NCBI RefSeq assembly: GCF_019132875.1
Contig: NZ_JAHSPF010000003.1
Span: forward strand, 186,001 to 250,000
Direction of reading: 5' to 3'
DNA length: 64,000 nucleotides
From: Erwinia phyllosphaerae
Lineage (GTDB): Bacteria > Pseudomonadota > Gammaproteobacteria > Enterobacterales > Enterobacteriaceae
The stretch's first letter is position 1. The number at the start of each line of letters is the position of its first letter. Below, piece by piece: positions 54,809 to 63,720 of this stretch. The notes under the pieces were generated by a model. That model was given only the letters and a program-made list of their open reading frames with translations. It made no database searches and was not told the DNA's origin. A program made the translations under genes and the position numbers.

Positions 54809-55777
54809 ATGCGCTTCAATTATGACCTGCTGCCTGGCGAAGTGTTGCCGTTCGACGAGATCGCCGAACGCTACAGCCAGAAATATCCCGAGGATAAATC
54901 TTTAACGCCTCGGGGGTTACTCAGTCCTTCGACCTCCAGTAAAAGCTGGATTATCCGGGCGGTTTTCGCCAGCCGTGATATTCATCCTGAACTGGACGAC
55001 GTGCTTTTTATCTCTAATGACAACGAACGCAAAAACTATCTACAGCGCTTTGAACACTATTTACAACGCCAGGAAAGCTTTCTCTATTTTCGACGTCCGC
55101 CCGCGCCTGCGCCCTGGAACGTCTGGAAAGTAATGGGCGAAAGCAGAGTGGTAGCGATGCTGGATCCGGCTTCTATCATGGCGCAAAGCCTGATGGCGCA
55201 GCGCGGCTTTACGCTGAGCCTGCTGCGTACGGATGAAGAAGAAGAGTACTGGCAGCTTTATGACAGCCAGACGCGCCCCTGTTTTGAATATTCTCGTCAA
55301 CTGCAATTTCTGGTGGTACTAAGCTCGCCGCTGCTGCCGCCAACCGCTGGCGTGATGCCGGGTACCCAGGTCGGACGTCGGGTAAAAGCCCGATTGTGGC
55401 AGCGAATCAGTCAGCAATCTTTTAGCAGCGCCGTGCGCGAACGCTATGGTGCCTGTGTGATTACCGGCACGCGCCTGCACGAAAACGCCAGTTGTCCATG
55501 GGTAGAAGCCTGCCACATCAATATGGAAGAAAATGAAAGCGGTTTTCCGAAAGATAATAACGTGGACAACGGCCTTTTTCTGCGCAGCGACCTGCAACGG
55601 CTGTTTTCCAGCCGCCTGCTGATCATTGACGCCGCCACCGGCAAAGTAGCTTTTCGGCACGCGCTGGCAGCGGATGAAGAGTTAAGCGCTTCTTATCAGG
55701 AGCTTATTGGCCAAACCTGTGCACTGTGGGATCGTGTTCCTCAGGCAACCCGCGAGAGATTGCAAAAGTTACGTTAG
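54809..55777 (+). CDS. HNH endonuclease domain protein
   Basis: This 322-residue protein has an unrecognised N-terminal region of about 210 residues and a C-terminal HNH nuclease domain. The nuclease part reads YGACVITG...VEACHINMEENE and NNVDNGLFLRSDLQRLFSS, with the usual His, Asn and Asp residues. It resembles HNH_2 proteins such as restriction-like nucleases, but no methylase or targeting partner lies next to it. It sits between the glycosyltransferase genes and fliA and is flanked by a repeat array and a terminator, consistent with a separate insertion. A role in defence is possible but unproven. Confidence 0.82.
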   Translation: MRFNYDLLPGEVLPFDEIAERYSQKYPEDKSLTPRGLLSPSTSSKSWIIRAVFASRDIHPELDDVLFISNDNERKNYLQRFEHYLQRQESFLYFRRPPAPAPWNVWKVMGESRVVAMLDPASIMAQSLMAQRGFTLSLLRTDEEEEYWQLYDSQTRPCFEYSRQLQFLVVLSSPLLPPTAGVMPGTQVGRRVKARLWQRISQQSFSSAVRERYGACVITGTRLHENASCPWVEACHINMEENESGFPKDNNVDNGLFLRSDLQRLFSSRLLIIDAATGKVAFRHALAADEELSASYQELIGQTCALWDRVPQATRERLQKLR

Positions 55778-55786
55778 CTTTTGGTA

Positions 55787-55813
55787 AAAAGCGGCGCGCA
55801 ATGCCGCTTTTTT
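55787..55813 (+). terminator. Intrinsic terminator of the HNH gene
   Basis: AAAAGCGGC (55787-55795) pairs with GCCGCTTTT (55803-55811) around a 7-nt loop, and the second arm merges into a T-run. Confidence 0.9.
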
Positions 55814-55869
55814 CAACAAAAATGAAATAACCCGCCTTTTTCACCGCTATTCCCCCAATCAATCCGTAC

Positions 55870-55896
55870 TACAGAAACGGATAATCATGCCGATAA
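55870..55896 (+). promoter_or_regulatory. Sigma-28 promoter of fliA
   Basis: TACA-N15-GCCGATAA, one mismatch in the -35 part. It lies 25 nt before the fliA GTG and fits the known autoregulation of fliA. The FlhDC-dependent promoter should be nearby but was not resolved. Confidence 0.75.
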
Positions 55897-55920
55897 CTTA
55901 ACTAACGCAGGATAGTCATA

Positions 55921-56643
55921 GTGAACGATCTATATACCGTCGGTGGCGTGATGGATAAAAACTCGCTGTGGCAGCGCTACGTGCCGCTGGTGCGTCATGA
56001 GGCGCTGCGCTTACAGGTCAGGTTGCCCGCCAGTGTTGAACTGGACGACCTCCTGCAGGCGGGTGGCATAGGGCTGCTGAATGCCGTGGAGCGTTACGAC
56101 GCGCTTCAGGGAACGGCTTTCACCACTTATGCCGTACAGCGGATACGCGGCGCAATGCTTGATGAGCTTCGCAGCCGCGACTGGGCACCTCGCAGCGTGC
56201 GCCGTAACGCACGTGAAGTGGCCAGCGCGATGCATCGCGTCGAGCAGAGCCTTGGAAGACCGGCCAGCGAGCAGGAAATTGCTGCGCAACTGGACCTGTC
56301 ATTAGAAGAGTACCGGCAGATTCTGCTGGATACCAATAACAGCCAGCTGTTCTCTTACGACGAATATCGTGAGGAGCACGGCGACAGCGCGGAGCTGGTG
56401 ACGGAAGGCCATGAAGAGGCTAACCCACTCCACCAGTTAATGGAAGGGAATCTTCGCGAACGCGTCATTGAAGCGATTGAGGCCCTGCCCGAGCGCGAAA
56501 AAATGGTGCTGACGCTTTATTACCAGGAAGAGCTGAATCTGAAAGAGATTGGCGCAGTGCTGGAGGTCGGGGAATCCCGGGTTAGCCAGCTGCACAGTCA
56601 GGCGATAAAACGCCTGCGCGCCCGGTTAACGGGAGCGCGCTGA
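55921..56643 (+). CDS. fliA: Flagellar sigma factor FliA (sigma-28)
   Basis: This 240-residue sigma factor transcribes class III flagellar and chemotaxis genes. It is nearly identical to E. coli FliA in regions 2 (LPASVELDDLLQAGGIGLLN, GTAFTTYAVQRIRGAMLDEL) and 4 (LNLKEIGAVLEVGESRVSQL). The start is GTG, as in E. coli. Region 3 is more divergent. Its targets in this window include the fliC, fliD and chemoreceptor promoters. Confidence 0.97.
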   Translation: MNDLYTVGGVMDKNSLWQRYVPLVRHEALRLQVRLPASVELDDLLQAGGIGLLNAVERYDALQGTAFTTYAVQRIRGAMLDELRSRDWAPRSVRRNAREVASAMHRVEQSLGRPASEQEIAAQLDLSLEEYRQILLDTNNSQLFSYDEYREEHGDSAELVTEGHEEANPLHQLMEGNLRERVIEAIEALPEREKMVLTLYYQEELNLKEIGAVLEVGESRVSQLHSQAIKRLRARLTGAR

Positions 56644-56685
56644 CAGAGTCAGTATTGCACTCTCAACACCAACCGGGGACTCCAA

Positions 56686-57189
56686 ATGGGATCCAAAACT
56701 AAAATGAGGCCGCTGAGCCGCTATCTGAAAGATTTTAAGCACAGCCAGAGCAATTGCTCACATTGCAGTAAAGTTCTTGATCGTATGGCGCTGGTTTTTC
56801 GCGGGCAAATCATCAATAAAGAGGCGATTGCCCGCATGGACCAGCCCATCGACGACCAGGTCTGGTCGAAGCTCCAGCTTGAGCTGACCGCCCTGTGCCG
56901 TTTTTGCAGTGATATTTACTGCAACACGAACCCTACCTATTTTGACATCATGGCGTTTAAACAGTATCTGTTTGAACAGACCGAGATGAGCCCCAGCACG
57001 ATCCGCGAATATGTTGTTCGCCTGCGTCGCCTTGACGGTATGCTGTCGGCCCGTAATTTCCCGGCGGAACGGCTGGCTGGCAACAGCTGGCACGAATGTC
57101 TGGAAAATGACCTGCCCGCTGCGGGCAATAATAATTACCGCATCGCTTTGCGCAAGTATGACCAGTTTTTAGGCTGGCAGCGCAATTAG
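56686..57189 (+). CDS. fliZ: Regulator FliZ
   Basis: This 167-residue regulator links motility to the general stress and biofilm programme; in E. coli it antagonises sigma-S promoters. The N-terminus RPLSRYLKDFKHSQSNCSHC and the recombinase-like FLFEQTEMSPSTIREYVVRLRR segment (here LFEQTEMS...) are well conserved. Its C-terminus is shorter than in E. coli (183). It lies 42 bp after fliA in the same operon. Confidence 0.93.
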   Translation: MGSKTKMRPLSRYLKDFKHSQSNCSHCSKVLDRMALVFRGQIINKEAIARMDQPIDDQVWSKLQLELTALCRFCSDIYCNTNPTYFDIMAFKQYLFEQTEMSPSTIREYVVRLRRLDGMLSARNFPAERLAGNSWHECLENDLPAAGNNNYRIALRKYDQFLGWQRN

Positions 57190-57276
57190 GTTGGGAATGG
57201 CAGCCTCTTTTACGTTACCTTTTCGCTATCTTCTGTAAGACTGTAAGGATGACCCATTGCTGCTGTGGAGGCCGCG

Positions 57277-58263
57277 TTGTCCTTACATCTTTTACACTCT
57301 TTTCCCCGGCTGGAACTGCTCGGCGCCCCGACGCCTCTTGAGCACCTTCCTCGTCTTTCCGACTATGTCGGCCGCGATATCTTTATTAAACGTGACGACG
57401 TCACGCCTGTTGCGCTGGGCGGTAATAAGCTGCGCAAGCTGGAGTTCCTGGCGGCAGATGCGCTGCGCCAGGGGGCCGACGTTCTGCTTACTGCGGGTGC
57501 CATTCAGTCAAATCACGTTCGCCAGACGGCGGCGGTGGCGGCAAAGCTTGGCCTGAAGTGCGTCGCTCTCCTGGAAAATCCCGGGATCACCGGGATTGAA
57601 AATTACCTTTCTAACGGCAATCGTTTATTGCTGGATCTTCTGGATGCAGAAGTGGTTATGGTGGATGCGCTGCACGATCCTGCTGCACAGATGGCCGAAC
57701 ACGCCACGCGGCTGGAGGCTCAGGGCTTCCGGCCTTATATCGTACCGGTTGGTGGATCTAACGCCCTGGGCGCGCTCGGGTACGTAGAATGTGCTCAAGA
57801 AATTGCCCATCAGAGCGAAGGCGTGGTAGATTTCGCCGCAGTCGTAGTCGCTTCCGGCAGTGCAGGAACCCATGCGGGACTGGCCGTCGGGCTGGAACAG
57901 CTGCTGCCGGAAACGGAGCTGGTGGGCGTCACCGTCTCGCGTAAGATCGCCGAACAACAGCCAAAAGTGGTAAGTATCCAGCAGGAGCTGGCGGCCTCGC
58001 TGGAACTAAAAGCGCAGGCGCCTGTTACCTTATGGGATGACTACTTTGCGCCGGGCTACGGTATGCCGAGCGAAGAGGGCATTGAGGCGATCAAACTGCT
58101 GGCAAGGCTGGAAGGAATCTTCCTTGACCCGGTCTATACTGGCAAAGCGATGGCTGGGCTGCTCGACGGCATCACGCAGAAACGTTTTCGCCGCGAAGGC
58201 CCGATTCTGTTTATACATACGGGCGGCTCGCCTGCGCTGTTTGCTTATCATCCTGTAGGTTGA
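57277..58263 (+). CDS. dcyD: D-cysteine desulfhydrase DcyD
   Basis: This 328-residue PLP enzyme breaks D-cysteine to pyruvate, H2S and ammonia. It is close to E. coli DcyD (YedO); the PLP lysine is in [20 protein letters not shown] and the conserved [17 protein letters not shown] follows. The TTG at 57277 was chosen because GGAGG lies 5 nt upstream and the length is then exactly that of E. coli DcyD. A GTG four codons upstream would overlap the ribosome site. It heads the dcyD-tcyJLN cluster for cysteine/cystine use. Confidence 0.93.
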   Translation: MSLHLLHSFPRLELLGAPTPLEHLPRLSDYVGRDIFIKRDDVTPVALGGNKLRKLEFLAADALRQGADVLLTAGAIQSNHVRQTAAVAAKLGLKCVALLENPGITGIENYLSNGNRLLLDLLDAEVVMVDALHDPAAQMAEHATRLEAQGFRPYIVPVGGSNALGALGYVECAQEIAHQSEGVVDFAAVVVASGSAGTHAGLAVGLEQLLPETELVGVTVSRKIAEQQPKVVSIQQELAASLELKAQAPVTLWDDYFAPGYGMPSEEGIEAIKLLARLEGIFLDPVYTGKAMAGLLDGITQKRFRREGPILFIHTGGSPALFAYHPVG

Positions 58264-58323
58264 AACTGTCGTGGACTGCGGCTCAAATAACAAATGACTA
58301 TGGTCTCTCAACATGGAGTGCTT

Positions 58324-59124
58324 ATGAATTTTTCTCTGGTTCGTCGTCAACTGGTGCTGGGTATGATGTCGCTGGCCCTGGTTGCTGGTGTCACCACTAA
58401 AACCTTTGCTGCAGAAAATCTGCTGAACAAAGTAAAAGAGCGCGGCACGCTGCTGGTCGGGCTGGAAGGCACCTATCCGCCGTTCAGCTTTCAGGATGAA
58501 AACGGCAAGCTGGCCGGTTTTGAAGTCGACTTCGCCAACGCGCTGGCACAGCATCTGGGCGTAAAGGCCAGCCTTAAGCCGACCAAATGGGATGGCATGC
58601 TGGCTTCATTAGATTCAAAGCGTATTGATGTGGTGATCAATCAGGTCACTATCTCTGACGAACGCAAAAAGAAATATGATTTCTCCACGCCGTACACCAT
58701 CTCTGGTATTCAGGCGCTGACCAAAGCCGACAAGGCCGACAGCATCACTAAGCCTGCCGATCTCAGCGGCAAGAAAGTGGGTCTGGGTCTGGGCACCAAC
58801 TACGAACAGTGGCTGCGTGAAAACGTGAAGGGTGTGGATATCCGTACCTACGACGACGACCCAACTAAATATCAGGATCTGCGCGTAGGCCGTATTGACG
58901 CGATTCTGGTCGATCGCCTGGCCGCGCTGGACCTGGTGAAGAAAACCGGTAAAACGCTGGCGGTAGCCGGTCCGGCCTTCTCCCGTCAGGAAGCGGGCGT
59001 AGCGCTACGTAAGGGCAACCCTGACATGCTGGCCGCCATCGATAAAGCGATTGCAGAGATGCAGCAGGACGGTTCGCTGGCGAAAATTTCTGACAAGTGG
59101 TTTGGCGTGGACGTAACTAAATAA
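58324..59124 (+). CDS. tcyJ: Cystine ABC transporter substrate-binding protein TcyJ
   Basis: This 266-residue periplasmic protein (formerly FliY) binds L-cystine and related compounds such as diaminopimelate. A signal peptide ending TFAAEN is followed by the family-3 binding fold: LLVGLEGTYPPFSFQDENGK and DVVINQVTISDERKKKYDFS. The start at 58324 (MNFSL) gives a normal signal. Its stop overlaps the tcyL start (TAATG). Confidence 0.95.
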   Translation: MNFSLVRRQLVLGMMSLALVAGVTTKTFAAENLLNKVKERGTLLVGLEGTYPPFSFQDENGKLAGFEVDFANALAQHLGVKASLKPTKWDGMLASLDSKRIDVVINQVTISDERKKKYDFSTPYTISGIQALTKADKADSITKPADLSGKKVGLGLGTNYEQWLRENVKGVDIRTYDDDPTKYQDLRVGRIDAILVDRLAALDLVKKTGKTLAVAGPAFSRQEAGVALRKGNPDMLAAIDKAIAEMQQDGSLAKISDKWFGVDVTK

Positions 59125-59792
59125 TGCAGGAAAGTTTACAACTGGTGCTGGATTCAGCACCTTTTTTATTAAAGGGCGCGCTGTTTACCTTACAGCTCAG
59201 CATTGGCGGCATGTTCTTTGGCCTGCTGCTGGGCTTTGTTCTGGCGATGATGCGTTTGTCGCACTTCTGGCCGATAGCCTGGCTGTCACGTTTTTACGTG
59301 TCGATCTTTCGCGGTACGCCGCTGATTGCCCAGCTGTTTATGATCTACTACGGCCTGCCGCAGTTTGGTATTGAGCTGGATCCTGTTCCCTCCGCGATGA
59401 TTGGCCTGTCGCTGAATACTGCCGCTTATGCTTCTGAATCGCTGCGTGGCGCTATCGCCGCCATTGAACGCGGTCAGTGGGAGGCGGCTGCCAGCATCGG
59501 CATGACTCGCTGGCAGACTTTGCGTCGCGTTATCCTGCCGCAGGCCGCTCGTACAGCGCTGCCGCCGCTCGGCAACAGCTTTATCAGCCTGGTTAAAGAC
59601 ACCTCGCTGGCCGCCACGATTCAGGTGCCTGAACTGTTTCGCCAGGCGCAGCTGATTACGTCGCGTACGCTGGAAGTTTTCACCATGTATCTGGCGGCCT
59701 CGCTGATTTACTGGGTCATGGCAACGCTGCTTTCCGTACTGCAAAGCAGGCTGGAAAACCACGTTAATCGCCAGGATCGGGAGGCAAAATGA
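59124..59792 (+). CDS. tcyL: Cystine ABC transporter permease TcyL
   Basis: This 222-residue permease (YecS) has about five membrane segments and the HisM-type EAA loop (AAIERGQWEAAASIGMTRWQ) that contacts the ATPase. It is coupled to tcyJ and overlaps tcyN by four bases. Confidence 0.95.
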   Translation: MQESLQLVLDSAPFLLKGALFTLQLSIGGMFFGLLLGFVLAMMRLSHFWPIAWLSRFYVSIFRGTPLIAQLFMIYYGLPQFGIELDPVPSAMIGLSLNTAAYASESLRGAIAAIERGQWEAAASIGMTRWQTLRRVILPQAARTALPPLGNSFISLVKDTSLAATIQVPELFRQAQLITSRTLEVFTMYLAASLIYWVMATLLSVLQSRLENHVNRQDREAK

Positions 59793-60541
59793 GTACCATT
59801 GAAGTCAACAGGCTGGTAAAGAAGTTTAACGGCCAGACGGTGCTGCACGGTATCGATCTGGAAGTTGCGGCCGGCGAAGTTGTGGCGATTATCGGGCCAA
59901 GCGGATCAGGCAAAACCACCTTATTGCGCAGCATCAACCTGCTGGAAACGCCGGATAGCGGCACCATTAAGGTGGGCGATATCCTGATTGATGCCGCAGA
60001 AAGCCTCAACCGGCAGAAAGAGCAGGTACGTCGCCTGCGTCAGCAGGTCGGCTTTGTCTTTCAAAACTTTAATCTGTTTCCGCATCGTTCGGTGATGGAA
60101 AATATTATTGAAGGGCCAACCATCGTCAAGGGCGAGGCGAAAGCAGAGGCGATAGCGCGCGCACGTGAGCTGCTGCAAAAGGTGGGCTTAGAGGGCAAGG
60201 AAGAGAGCTATCCGCGTCGGCTTTCCGGCGGCCAGCAGCAGCGCGTGGCCATTGCACGCGCGCTGGCCATGCGCCCCGAGGTCATTCTGTTTGACGAACC
60301 AACCTCCGCGCTGGACCCGGAGCTGGTAGGTGAAGTGCTGAACACTATCCGTGCGCTGGCGCAGGAGAACCGCACTATGGTCATCGTTACGCATGAAATG
60401 AGCTTTGCGCGTGACGTGGCCGATCGCGCCATCTTCATGGATCAGGGCAGAATTGTTGAGCAGGGCGCAGCGAAAGCGCTATTCAGCAATCCGCAGCAGC
60501 CGCGCACCCGCCAGTTTCTGGAAAAGTTTTTAAACGCCTGA
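59789..60541 (+). CDS. tcyN: Cystine ABC transporter ATPase TcyN
   Basis: This 250-residue ATPase (YecC) has Walker [10 protein letters not shown], signature [15 protein letters not shown] and Walker [15 protein letters not shown]. It powers import with TcyJ and TcyL. The ATG overlaps the tcyL stop (ATGA). A terminator follows. Confidence 0.96.
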   Translation: MSTIEVNRLVKKFNGQTVLHGIDLEVAAGEVVAIIGPSGSGKTTLLRSINLLETPDSGTIKVGDILIDAAESLNRQKEQVRRLRQQVGFVFQNFNLFPHRSVMENIIEGPTIVKGEAKAEAIARARELLQKVGLEGKEESYPRRLSGGQQQRVAIARALAMRPEVILFDEPTSALDPELVGEVLNTIRALAQENRTMVIVTHEMSFARDVADRAIFMDQGRIVEQGAAKALFSNPQQPRTRQFLEKFLNA

Positions 60542-60551
60542 TGCAGTAAGG

Positions 60552-60578
60552 TGCCTGCATCACCCCATGATGCAGGCA
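60552..60578. terminator. Intrinsic terminator between tcyN and the secretion adaptor
   Basis: TGCCTGCATCA (60552-60562) and its complement at 60568-60578 form a perfect 11-bp stem between two convergent genes. The T-run is short (TTTACT). Confidence 0.75.
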
Positions 60579-60579
60579 T

Positions 60580-61905
60580 TTACTCTTCCGTCATCGCCGT
60601 AGCGACACGATCCAGAATCGGCCTGAATAAATAGTTCATCAATGAACGCGACCCCGTATTGATAAAGACTTCCGCCGTCATGCCCGGCCTGATGTGATGT
60701 CTGGCCAGCAGCGCTTTTCCTTTCACGGTGATAGCTATCTGTATGGGATAAAAAGCTGCGCCTGTACTGCTGTCGGTCAGGCTGTCGGCGGACACCATAA
60801 TCAGTTCGCCAGGAATCTTAGGGGTAGTGTTCTGGTTAAAGGCGCTGAACAGCAAGGTCACAGGCAGGCCGGGATGGACTTTATCAATCAGGTTGACGGG
60901 CAGTCTGGCTTCGACAATCAGCGCCTCATTATCGGGCACTATCGCCATCAGATGTTCCCCTGCCTGTACAACGCCTCCTTCAGTAAAAACAGTGAGTCCA
61001 AGCACTGTGCCGCTGACCGGCGCGGTAATCAGAGTGTTATCGATATCGATATCAGCAATGCTGAGCTGGTGGCGGGAATCGGTAATTTCCTGCTGGTTTT
61101 CCGCCAGCTTCGTATAAATCTCTTTCTGCCTGTCGGCAAGCAGCTGTGTCATCCGTAGCTCGGTTTCCTGCTGCTGTTTGCGCAGCTGGTCGACGTGGCC
61201 TTTCATTTCCAGAAACTCGCTCTCAACCCTGGCATAGTCGCGCTGAACGTCCAGATAAGCATGGCGAGGCAGATGGCCCGCCGCCGCAAGTTTTTTAAGC
61301 GTAGCGGCCTGTTCACGCAAAGCAGCCAGCTGCTGGCTCTTGCTGGCCGTCGATTGCTGTAATCCCTCTCTTTGTGAGAGTAGTACGGCTATCGACTGCC
61401 TGGCGATAGCCATTTCACCTGTCAGCGCCCGGCGACGCGATTGCAACAGCTGGCGCTGAAGCTCAAGCAGCGCTTTTACCGCAGGGCGCGCTTTTTCTTT
61501 TTCCAGTACGGCAGATAAAACAGGTTCTTCCGCGTCGGCTTCTTCAGCCAGCAGACGGCTTTGCGTTATCAGTAAGGAGAGATAGCGGCCGTATAGCGAC
61601 TGCTGCCGGGCAATAACCTGCTGCTGACGAAGCCTGACCAGCGTCTGTCCGGCTGTCACCCGATCGCCTTCTTTCACGCCAAGCTTCTCCACAATCCCGG
61701 TACTAAAAGCCTGAACGGCTTTGCGATTGCCGGATACAACCACCGTGCCCGTTGTCGCCACCCCCTTATCCAGCGGCGCAAACGTGGCCCAAAGAATAAA
61801 GCTAAAAAAACCGGCGATTGCCGTCAGCCAGCCTGTGCGCAGCCAGGTACGCTCGTTATGGGGAAGAAAAGTTGGGCTGGCATCAGCCCGCTCGCTAAAC
61901 ATCAT
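60580..61905 (-). CDS. Type I secretion periplasmic adaptor (HlyD/PrtE family)
   Basis: This 441-residue membrane-fusion protein links the ABC exporter to a TolC-like channel. One membrane segment lies at about 25-43 (GWLTAIAGFFSFILWATFAP), then a biotinyl-lipoyl half (GIVEKLGVKEGDRVTAGQTL), a long coiled coil to about residue 270 and the second half (ITAPVSGTVLGLTVFTEGG). The closest type is PrtE/PrsE, which serve RTX proteases and similar proteins. It lies 35 bp after the ABC gene. The channel gene is not in the window. Confidence 0.93.
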   Translation of the reverse strand: MMFSERADASPTFLPHNERTWLRTGWLTAIAGFFSFILWATFAPLDKGVATTGTVVVSGNRKAVQAFSTGIVEKLGVKEGDRVTAGQTLVRLRQQQVIARQQSLYGRYLSLLITQSRLLAEEADAEEPVLSAVLEKEKARPAVKALLELQRQLLQSRRRALTGEMAIARQSIAVLLSQREGLQQSTASKSQQLAALREQAATLKKLAAAGHLPRHAYLDVQRDYARVESEFLEMKGHVDQLRKQQQETELRMTQLLADRQKEIYTKLAENQQEITDSRHQLSIADIDIDNTLITAPVSGTVLGLTVFTEGGVVQAGEHLMAIVPDNEALIVEARLPVNLIDKVHPGLPVTLLFSAFNQNTTPKIPGELIMVSADSLTDSSTGAAFYPIQIAITVKGKALLARHHIRPGMTAEVFINTGSRSLMNYLFRPILDRVATAMTEE

Positions 61906-61940
61906 AAAATCCTTTCAGGTCAATCCGTAAGCCCGAACTG

Positions 61941-63629
61941 CTAACGAGAGTTTCTGGCATCAGGCGCGGTTTCTGCCTGCCGTAATTTCTGCATAATATC
62001 GCGGGTGGCACCAAAAACGCTGGGCGTACCCTGACAAAGCAGCAGCAGTTTAGTGGTCAGATTAAGCTGTGCCGGACGATGAGTAACCAGCACCACCGTT
62101 TTATTAAGCGCCTTGAGCCGCCGAAGGGTTTGACTGAGTTCCTGCTCGCCTGCGTTATCAAGGCTGGCGTCAGGTTCGTCCAGGACAATTAGCGTGGGGT
62201 CACCATATAGCGCGCGAGCCAGCGCGATACGCTGCATTTGTCCTCCGGATAAACCTGTTCCGCTATGGCCCACAGGGGTTTCGTAGCCTTGCGGCAGCGA
62301 CAGGATCAGTTCATGCACGCCAGCCAGACGGGCAGCGGCAATAACCTGTGCAGCATCGGGCTGGTTAAAGCGGGCAATATTTTCCGCAACGGTGCCGGAA
62401 AAAAGCGCAATATTTTGCGGCAGATAACCGATATGCGGCCCCAGATTTTCAGGGCTCCATTGCGATATATCTGCATTATCTAATTGCAGCCTGCCTGCGG
62501 AAAGCGGCACGATGCCGACTATCATGCGGGCAAGCGTGGATTTACCCGAAGCGCCCGGGCCAACTACGCCTAACACATCTCCTGGTTTTAAAGCGAAGCT
62601 GACGGAGGGTAACAGTCCCCCAGAGGCAATCCTGTCGGCGCTGATAAAGCCTTTGGGCACCGGCAAAGTAAAAGTTTTAGCCGGCGGCGGCACGGCTTTC
62701 AGCAACGCGTTTAAACGTTGCCAGGCAAGACGGGCGTTACCCCAGCTTTTCCAGGCGTTAATAATTTGGTCGACGGGAGCCAGCGTACGGCCCATCAGTA
62801 TCGACCCCGCTATCATCATGCCTGGCGTTATCTGGCCAGCCAGCGCCAGCCACGCGCCCAAACCTAATACCAGCGACTGGAGCAGCAAACGCAGATTTTT
62901 ACTCAGCGTCGAAAGGATTGCCGCGCGCTGGCTGGCCACGGACTGCTGATACAGAAAGCGGTGATGAAGAGCGAGCCAGCGCTGATGCAGAGCAGGCAAC
63001 ATCCCCATCGCCCTGATGACCTCAGCGTGAGACAGATCTCTGTTAAGCTGGCTATTGGCCGAACCCGCCAGCTTGCCCGCGCTGGCCAGAGGCGTACGGG
63101 TTACGGCTTCATGGATGACCGCCAGCGCAATCAACAGCAGAGCGCCCAGCAACGCCAGCAGGCCAAGCCAGCTGTTAAAAAGAAAGATCAGCAGCAAATA
63201 GACGGGAAACCAGGGAAGATCAAAAAAGGCAAACAGCGCATTGCCGGTTAAAAACTGACGTAGCGTGGTCAAATCGTGCAGCCTCTGGCCCGCATCGGCT
63301 GTCCCCGCCTGAAGATTCGCCTGAGCCGCAGCCATATAAACCCGGTGGTTCAACCTGAGGTCGAAGCGGTTACCAAGACAAATCAACGTCATGTTGCGAG
63401 CATACTCCAACAGGCCCATTACCACGCAAATGCCCGGCATAATTAGCGTTAACATGAGCAGGGTCATCTCATTTCCGGAAGGCAAAACCCGATCGTAGAC
63501 CTGTAACATATAAATTGAAGGAGCCAGCATCATTAAATTTATCAGGGCGCTAAAAAAAGCCAGCGACCAGAATATGCTGCCGTGTTCGCGAATAATCCGC
63601 ATAATTTCATTTTCTTGTAATGTTGCCAT
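61941..63629 (-). CDS. Type I secretion ABC exporter (PrtD family)
   Basis: This 562-residue exporter has an N-terminal membrane domain of about 310 residues with six segments and no peptidase domain, followed by an ATPase. Walker A is GPGASGKST, the signature LSGGQMQRIALARAL and Walker B LIVLDEPDAS. PrtD-type exporters secrete RTX proteins with a C-terminal signal. The substrate is encoded directly upstream. Confidence 0.94.
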   Translation of the reverse strand: MATLQENEIMRIIREHGSIFWSLAFFSALINLMMLAPSIYMLQVYDRVLPSGNEMTLLMLTLIMPGICVVMGLLEYARNMTLICLGNRFDLRLNHRVYMAAAQANLQAGTADAGQRLHDLTTLRQFLTGNALFAFFDLPWFPVYLLLIFLFNSWLGLLALLGALLLIALAVIHEAVTRTPLASAGKLAGSANSQLNRDLSHAEVIRAMGMLPALHQRWLALHHRFLYQQSVASQRAAILSTLSKNLRLLLQSLVLGLGAWLALAGQITPGMMIAGSILMGRTLAPVDQIINAWKSWGNARLAWQRLNALLKAVPPPAKTFTLPVPKGFISADRIASGGLLPSVSFALKPGDVLGVVGPGASGKSTLARMIVGIVPLSAGRLQLDNADISQWSPENLGPHIGYLPQNIALFSGTVAENIARFNQPDAAQVIAAARLAGVHELILSLPQGYETPVGHSGTGLSGGQMQRIALARALYGDPTLIVLDEPDASLDNAGEQELSQTLRRLKALNKTVVLVTHRPAQLNLTTKLLLLCQGTPSVFGATRDIMQKLRQAETAPDARNSR

Positions 63630-63655
63630 AGGGCTGAGGCTGCCTTATTACAGTC

Positions 63656-63683
63656 AAAAATCAGACCCGAAAAATCGGGCCTG
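63656..63683 (-). terminator. Terminator/attenuator between the RTX gene and its exporter
   Basis: On the minus strand CAGGCCCGA and TCGGGTCTG form a 9-bp stem with one G-U pair, followed by five T. It lies 37 bp after the RTX stop and should lower exporter relative to substrate transcription, as in other type I systems. Confidence 0.8.
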
Positions 63684-63720
63684 AAAATAAAGCTTAATGA
63701 AGCGGGAAAAGAGGTGTTAT

